Below are positions 57,301 through 64,000 of a stretch of 64,000 nt of DNA, piece by piece. Where the stretch lies: the NCBI RefSeq assembly GCF_000499385.1, contig NW_013651795.1:37714-101713 (forward strand), given 5' to 3'. Below the pieces are notes generated by a model that saw only the letters and a list, made by a program, of their open reading frames with translations, was not told where the DNA came from and did no database searches. The stretch's first letter is position 1; the number at the start of each line of letters is the position of its first letter. A program made the position numbers and the translations under genes. The DNA is from Eimeria necatrix (lineage: Eukaryota > Apicomplexa > Conoidasida > Eucoccidiorida > Eimeriidae).

Positions 57301-60244
57301 AAGGTGCCACGCCATTCGGCACAGAGATAAATTCTTCTTGCGCATATCATTTCAAGGAACTTTTCTGATCCACGGGCAGTCTTTGTTCCAGAACGACGAA
57401 TGAAATGGAAGGCTAATCAGGTACAAAGGAATCAATGTGATGTTTAGAGTTTAACTTACTTGGCCGCAAGAACTTCATTGTGAATCAAAGTCTTTAACCT
57501 TGGCTCTACCCTGCGACGTTCAAGCAAACGTTGTAAACTTCATATGAATCTCGAAAAAAATCGACCAATGTGTAGCTGCTCACTACTGTAACGGTCAACG
57601 GAACTGGGTTTCTGCGGAAGCTTCTTAGGGTAGACTGCGTTAGGCTACGTGGTGTGTGTTGAGTTGCAGCACAGAAAAGCCCAATGCGGAATCCTGTGAA
57701 GAAGCAAAGCAAGTTCGCTTTTTACAGGTTCCGACACATATATATGCGACATTTGTGTAATTATGATTTGAAGAGCTAAGCGCTCTAACTTTTGCCTCCC
57801 GCAACTAGAAATACCGTTGTTGCAGTCGGTGCAGATTTTCACCATTGGCCTGATGCTAGCTTACAAGCGAAGACTCTTCAGCAGTTACTTTTCTCAGTTA
57901 CAGATGCTCTCCTTGCGTGCTTCTGGTGACGCCCTAAACAAGTTGCCTCAAAAGAAACGCCTCCGTTATTAGGAAAAGGAAAATCGTTAGTCCATCGACG
58001 TTTTCATAGAGTGCATTGTGTTCAAACTTGGACAAAGATTACGGGAGACTGGTTTCACAAACGCACTCAGAAAATATTTGTGAAGTGGGAGGAAAGCTCG
58101 TCAAATGTATTTTTGTTCCCCGATGCATCATTTACAGTTCTAGAATCGTGTATGCATAACAATTTAGGATTAAGCGAGAATCAGGGAAAATTCAGTACTT
58201 ACATTGGCCCCCACATATTTGCAGAGATGCGCGGGACAACAGGTACCGCCGTCACTCAGGAGGTCAGCTATGAAAATACTATACACTAACGCCATGAGAA
58301 GACAGGGCACTATGAGAAGATAGCGCGCAGCGATTATTTAAAGATGCTTGGGATTCTGCTATGGAGCCCAGCAGTACAAACGTAGAAGCCGTAATGCTTA
58401 TGAGACATTCTAGCGCGCCTCGTGACACCAATAGTTTTGAATGCATGTGCGCTGTGCGGGGAACGAGTTAAGGAATGCTTGCTTGGAACCTGCCCCAGAG
58501 GACTACAGTTCTTGCGAGTTGCTGGACGGTAGCAATAATTGGAGGAATAATCAGGTGGAAGATCTGCGTCATTTGAGGCCGAGTGTTTTTGTGTGATTAG
58601 TCAATAGACTCTTCAATGCTGTTTCGTGCTACGGCTTCACCTTGCTTCCCTTAAGCTGCAGTACTCAAGAACGTGCTGTACGTGGATGCGGGACCAGCCG
58701 CAGGAGACAGTTGATTACGAAGCGACTCCTCATCAGCCGTTTTCGAAGGCGGACGCAGTAGCTGCAAATCAAATCATTATGCAGTCAGATATCCCTGCCG
58801 TTACATCTCATCGGCACTGCGATTTGGCTTATCTTCTGTGGGTTTTTGTTGCGGCCTCGTTCCCCGCTTTTGCTTTGCCGTGGACTGCGCGATAATTTAC
58901 ACTTTGAGGAGCAATACGGCTAATTTGCACAATTTGCCTGAATAATGTAGGTACCACCAGGATAGGCAACAACCATCTGGCTCGGAACTGTTGCATTACA
59001 CTGGTATTGCACCCTACTATGGAATATGTGTTTCTGTTTATTACGAATGCATAAGCCACAGTGGGCCGCAGTTCCCTTTGTAGTTTACAAAGCCAGTGTC
59101 GGGATGCTATCGGCTCGCAAATACAATGGCGCAGGAACTGCAGATCCATCCGAGCGCACTGATCGCTTGCTGGTTAAAAGCTGATCGCTTGCTCATGTGA
59201 GGATGTTTTTTGTGGCCATCAGCTGCGATGCAGCTCACAATAGATGGTTTTCACGCTCAAGTTACTCAGGCACTTCATACTGTCGCCAATGCAGAGAAGG
59301 CTCTGCATTTCGCACGTATTCAGAGGTACAAGAATGAACAAAGTTGTGCTCCGACCGAGTCCATAATTTAGCGCGATCATCAAACTACAGCAATTTCGCA
59401 TTAGCTTGTCTTGATCCAGCAGGGAAGCCTAGTCTGGGCATTTCCACTAGTTGATTTGCCTACTTTGCTTCACCCTCATCTTCTTACTGGCTATGCCTGC
59501 TGAGTAGCGGACGTTCAGTTTCTGTTAGCCCGTCTGATGATGCTTCCCTCATTCATGCACAAGACCAAAAGACAGTCTACATATATAGGAAGAAGACGGT
59601 AGAGGGAATTTACTAACTCCATAGAGCCGGTTATTGTGAAAACGAGCACGCGGTGCCTTCCGCCTGAAACAAGGAGGATTGACTTGGGTTTCTTGAGTTA
59701 TGTGTCTCGCTTGATTGCGGCGTACGCATACCGTTGCAAAGTCGGTTTGTACTTAGTCACGTAACATTCAGGCTGCAATTTAGTGCGATCAGCAAAGACT
59801 AGGATCATCTGTGGAAGCCAGCTTTTGCCTAAATGCGTTCGCACACATTCCAATTGATGGCCTCTCGGGCGAAGAACACGTTCTTTGGCGGATGGGCTTA
59901 CTTGATTCTGTTATATGAGTTGCGCAGCTGGGAAAATAGCGGGGATCACCTTCATATAGTTTTGCTTTTTCATGTAGTTCCTTACAGCAAAGGGCGATAG
60001 CATCCCCGCGAGCCCTCCGTGTGTCATGCCCGTTTCCCCTTCTCATCTAATGAGGATTTTCAATCTTCTTCTCCTATATTTCCTCGCCAGCTTGTCCGCT
60101 ATCATTCTACTTGCTCTGCTGAGTTGTTAAAAACGATTCTAGGCACATAAGGCCAGTAAAGTTTCTGAAATATATTCTGTGCGCTTGTTGCTATGTCACT
60201 TGGGCTTCCCGGTTCCAAAATTTACGGTGCGCGCCTTTTAAAGT

Positions 60245-60616
60245 GTGAGCGTAATGCCAATTCTAGCACCTGCACAAAAATGTCAGACTAAAAGTGCATT
60301 ATCGGATGAGGACTCTACGGACTATGAAGCATTAAGGTACCAAGTGGTATTCCGCGAAAGCTTTTCATTCGCAATATTCTTGGCTAGAAGTAAGCCAAGT
60401 CACTGCTGCTGCTGCTGCTGCTGCTGCTGGCAGCAGCGGCGGCGCAGCAGCCGCAGCAGCAGTGACCTTCTGAGTGGTGTGCCTAGCGTTGAAATTCCGG
60501 ACTTCGAACCCGCTACAGAAACAACCATCCGGCTAAAGCCGTTCTACGGGTTTATTGACATCGACGGTTTGCTTTTCAGAGCTTTTCTCTCAGGTAGCTT
60601 CACGCAAACAGCCTGA
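60245..60616 (+). CDS. possible exon with triplet insertion, doubtful
   Basis: The frame contains two protein-like stretches, one acidic (ALSDEDSTDYEALRYQVVF) and one after the triplets (VEIPDFEPATETTIRLKPFY), separated by a CTG/CAG inverted repeat that would encode Cys then Arg/Ser runs. It ends near a TCAG/GTAGCT donor-like site at 60,593. A Cys run is unusual for this genome's proteins, which favours a non-coding or misread region. Confidence 0.2.
   Translation: MSVMPILAPAQKCQTKSALSDEDSTDYEALRYQVVFRESFSFAIFLARSKPSHCCCCCCCCWQQRRRSSRSSSDLLSGVPSVEIPDFEPATETTIRLKPFYGFIDIDGLLFRAFLSGSFTQTA
60399..60466. repeat. CTG/CAG inverted repeat (hairpin) in repeat-poor DNA
   Basis: GTCAC followed by about nine CTG units is followed at once by CAG/CGG-type triplets and GTGAC, so the two arms (each about 30 bp) are almost fully complementary with almost no loop. 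It is the only sizeable triplet tract between 43 and 64 kb. Confidence 0.85.
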
Positions 60617-63600
60617 AATGTAATGGTCATGCAGGGTTAGTGTTGTACGAGTGTGGCAGGAGCGTTTTTGTGGGCCAGCTTCGAAGACAAGGTGGAAGGC
60701 AACTACAAGAAAAGAGAATGACGCCGAATCTGCAGATTTCTGTGCGTTTCGTATGAGGGGTGGTAGTGCACGAACGAACATTCGGAAAAAAGTACTCTGC
60801 AGCCCACCAAACAAACATGGGCTGCAATATTTGGAATACTATACGGTCTGCTTAATGTCTAGAGACTACTGTGGGCGGTGGCTTTTCACAAATAAACTCG
60901 CGCAGATGCACAAGGCCTTTGATGCTGGAAAGGAATTCAAGAACAGAAAATGCGAAAGTCGGTGGTTTTCACGTAGTATGTCGTGTGGCTCTCAAATATT
61001 TCCTAGCTTATGCTTCCCTGCCTGGCTTTCTCGTTATATTTACTGTATTAGTTGTGTGCTTTTATTTTGTGCTGTGGCATTGCCAGACTCATGTCATGCT
61101 CCTAGGCACCGCCAATGTCCAAATAGATTATTTCTAAGAAAGCTGTGATGCACGGAAGAACTCAGAAAAGTGCAATATGAGTGTCTTGTCATCGCAACGA
61201 GCTCTACACACTGAGGGTTTCCTTCTTTCATTGCGGTGGGTGAAATCGTGTCGGTGCTCTCTGCAAGTGTCTGCCTATGCAGCTAAACGGCAGATCCATT
61301 TTCTTTTTCAGGATTGAGATACTCCGCAGAATAGTTCATTAGGGAGTAAATTGGTAGTGCCTGGATTATCGCAGGCGGCCATTGCTCTAAGATGCAGTAT
61401 TACTCTCCAATTTTCCCACCATGTCGTGAAGAAGCCGATGGGACTAAGCTCAAATGACATTTAAATGACATTTAGTTATACGAGCAGAGCCTACCGAAGG
61501 CGAATAGTTTTCTGTTTCACGATTTACAGGTGAGCAGCGCGTCGTAATTAACTACTGATCAGCAGACATGTGGTTTTGGTCTGGCCGGGTATAACGTCAT
61601 AATAACAGAACACGGCATAATTCCGGCTTCGTGAAGACCAGTTCTACACCGGCTTGTCTGCGCTGATTGTTCTGCGTTTCTTAAATGTGCTTCAGGCCAA
61701 AGAACAGTTTGAAAAACGTGAAGCTCTTCGAAGCACCCACTTCAGCGTGAGTTCAAGGTTTCAAAAAGCTCACAATGCGGATGTGCTCATCGCGGTTGAG
61801 TGTGAAATTAAGAATGGTGACAATTTCTAGGAGCACTGCAAGAGTTTGCCTTCAGTCGCTGCACATGCCTGAGGCGGTAAGAAAATGGAGTAGTGCTCAG
61901 AGAGTCCTTTAGCGTAATGGGGTTCAGGATGAACATGTGAGTATCGATGTCTTGTTTGGATGCATTGTAAATTAAAAGCAGACAGGCTTGTTGCTGCATA
62001 TACCGCTAGTGGGGATTTAGCCTGTAATGTTTGGAAATCTCACCGAAAACTGCATTTTCCGTGATTTGCGTAGCTTGTAACTAGTTGCTTCGTAGCACTT
62101 ACTAGAGAGGAAAGAATTTTGCTTAAAGGGGGATTTCGTTTTTAATTCCTTGGACGGTGCTGATGAAATGATGTCACGAAGACGTTGCTGCGGAGGAGTC
62201 GAAGTTCAAACTTGGGTTCTCCACCAAAAGACTAAAAAGCACAGAATCGGTCTTTTTCTACATTTTTTCTTACAAAGAGCACACGTCTCTGTACCTAGTT
62301 GTTTTCGACATGCCCATAGTGTTGCTATTTTTATGCAAGAAGCTGTACGTCCGTCATGTCTGGAGGAAGTTCCCCGTTTCTTCGTGAGAAAACGTCTATG
62401 TTGAAAGCAGAAACACGAATACAAGGACTGCTGTGTGTGGAAGATTACATTCGTTTTCCGGCAAATCCGCACTTTGAACAGGCAACGCCTATTGACGAAT
62501 TTATGGTCCCGTATTCCCTGCTTATTTGCAGCTTTGTCTACATATCAAATAAGCTAGAGTCATCCACGCCAGCCGCCCTTCCCATCCCATATCTTAGAGT
62601 CTGAGTATACTTTTTCCGAGCTCGCTACAGTCGAGGCTCATCGAAAGCCGTGGCGCACGTGCAGACAAATCGTGGCTCGTCTTTGGCTTACTGCTTGACA
62701 GTCCTGTGGTTTATTAATATGAAATCGTAGGATGGCAGCTTCAACAGCCTACGATTAGCCTGTTAGTGCTCATGGGATTTTAGTCAGTTCCGATAAGCCA
62801 AATGACGCTAGAGAGTGAGTGACGACTGAAGCTTTCGTTCGCCTGGCTGCAGTGTAACACAGAGGCAGGGCGAGAAAATGAAGTACATTCTGTCATTCCA
62901 TGCGAGTGTGTTGGCCTGAGCAGCGGCATATGCACGTTGTTCCCCGCAAAAATTATCCGAATTATTTTAACTGGCAACGTCGGTAAAACTGAATAACACG
63001 ACGCCAGCGAATCGCTACGTCAAAAATGCGTTTTCTAGTTGCGCAATACCTGTAGGCAAGCACCGTAAGTTGCTCTGAAGAGCTAGAATTTCCTGAAAAA
63101 AGTTTAGGTACTGAAGCAACTCTGTTGCGCTTGATACCACGCATTTGAGCCAGAAATCTGAACATAGAAGATATCTTGGTTTGAGGTGACCTACAATTAC
63201 AAACTGCGTAGTGGTTAATTCCTCCAGCGGGTACGAGGAGTTTTAATAAAATCAATGCGTATATCGCGAGCGAAAATCAATGTCCAATTATCGGGGCAAA
63301 GCGTGTATCAGCAGAAAACATGAAACGCGATACAGCAGTCCTGAAAGCTACTACAGGTTAAAATGCCCATTCCTTCAGGAATTACAAAATTCCAGTGCCG
63401 TCAATTTCCACAGGCGAATGCAACAGTTGGAGATAATATACGCTTTGCGCGATAACCCAAAGGGCCTGTTGGGGTTTTCTCTGAATACGTTCGCGAAATG
63501 CTGCTTGCTAGAATTGGTGTTCATTTACTTGGCCAAACACAGGGTAAACTCGGGCGGTAACAGTGAGCCGCACAGTTTGACTGCTCTAGTCATCAGACCC

Positions 63601-64000
63601 ACAGTTTTGATTTCCCCTGATAGAGCCAGCAGCGTGACACTGCCTTTTTCGATCTTCTTGTGTAGAGCACCGTTGTATGTGCCAGATACGCTGTTTTGCT
63701 GATATCCATGGAGTTGGGCAGCACTTCACTGAATCGTCTGTTTAGATTGCATTCTTGCAGCCTGTTGCACTGCAATCGAAGTTCCCAACGTTCGGATTGC
63801 GTTAGTCGAGCAGATTAGAATAAGTTACTCTTTATGTAGAAGCTTAAACATTGGAAGCGATATCGGTAAAACAAGAACTACCGAATGTAAAAGCAAGAAT
63901 CATGATTCATAGACGTATGTATGGATTGCGTTGATATTGCTGCTTGCACAAATGTGTTGTGCAGCTCAGAAGATGAAAGAACACTCGAAACAATGATCCT

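Larger units (their letters stand above)
49147..64000. other. about 15 kb of repeat-poor DNA without a confident gene
   Basis: Open frames are short and no chain of exons could be linked. Stretches with some protein character are a minus-strand exon-like piece at 51,192-51,294 with a CAG/GTACGT donor, a minus-strand frame at 53,830-54,333, a plus-strand frame at 58,011-58,289 and one at 60,245-60,616. Given typical Eimeria gene spacing, one or more genes with small exons probably lie here unseen. Confidence 0.4.

Noticed and set aside
63280..63702. A 140-codon plus-strand frame near the right end
   Set aside because: Its composition is ordinary for chance translation, with no splice partner and no recognisable motif.

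Overview
The window looks like nuclear DNA of a coccidian apicomplexan, most likely an Eimeria species. The evidence is: genes split by many short GT-AG introns; huge CAG/CTG triplet tracts that code for Ala, Gln and Ser runs inside otherwise conserved proteins; interstitial telomere-type repeats (TTTAGGG/CCCTAAA) inside introns; and an abrupt switch between repeat-rich and repeat-poor segments. The species cannot be fixed from the sequence alone.

Layout. (1) About 1-8 kb is repeat-poor. It has one clear gene, a 624-residue single-pass membrane protein on the minus strand, and a doubtful small gene diverging from it. (2) About 8-31 kb is repeat-rich and holds four conserved genes in alternating orientation: a YGR210-type Obg/YchF-family GTPase (-), RNA polymerase III subunit RPC3/POLR3C (+), splicing factor SF3B4/SAP49 (-) and an LSD1/KDM1-like flavin amine oxidase (+). 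The GTPase/RPC3 and SF3B4/amine-oxidase pairs diverge, and RPC3/SF3B4 converge. I could rebuild phase-consistent exon chains for the GTPase, RPC3 and SF3B4, and for the last four exons of the amine oxidase. (3) About 31-64 kb is repeat-poor again. On the minus strand it has a three-exon alpha/beta serine hydrolase, an approximately eight-exon COPI-associated (TVP15-like) membrane protein, and a seventeen-exon gene for a 1324-residue protein that I do not recognise. From 49.2 to 64 kb I find no gene I can support with confidence.

The recognised genes are housekeeping or chromatin genes (tRNA/5S transcription, U2 snRNP, translation-associated GTPase, histone demethylase-like). I see no operon logic and no secondary-metabolite, defence or mobile-element system. 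The structural oddities are more notable: a 14-bp perfect palindrome placed 4 nt upstream of several 3' splice sites, telomere-type arrays abutting splice sites, a strand rule in which exons carry CAG and introns carry CTG on the sense strand, and an exact 154-bp tandem duplication beside the segment boundary.
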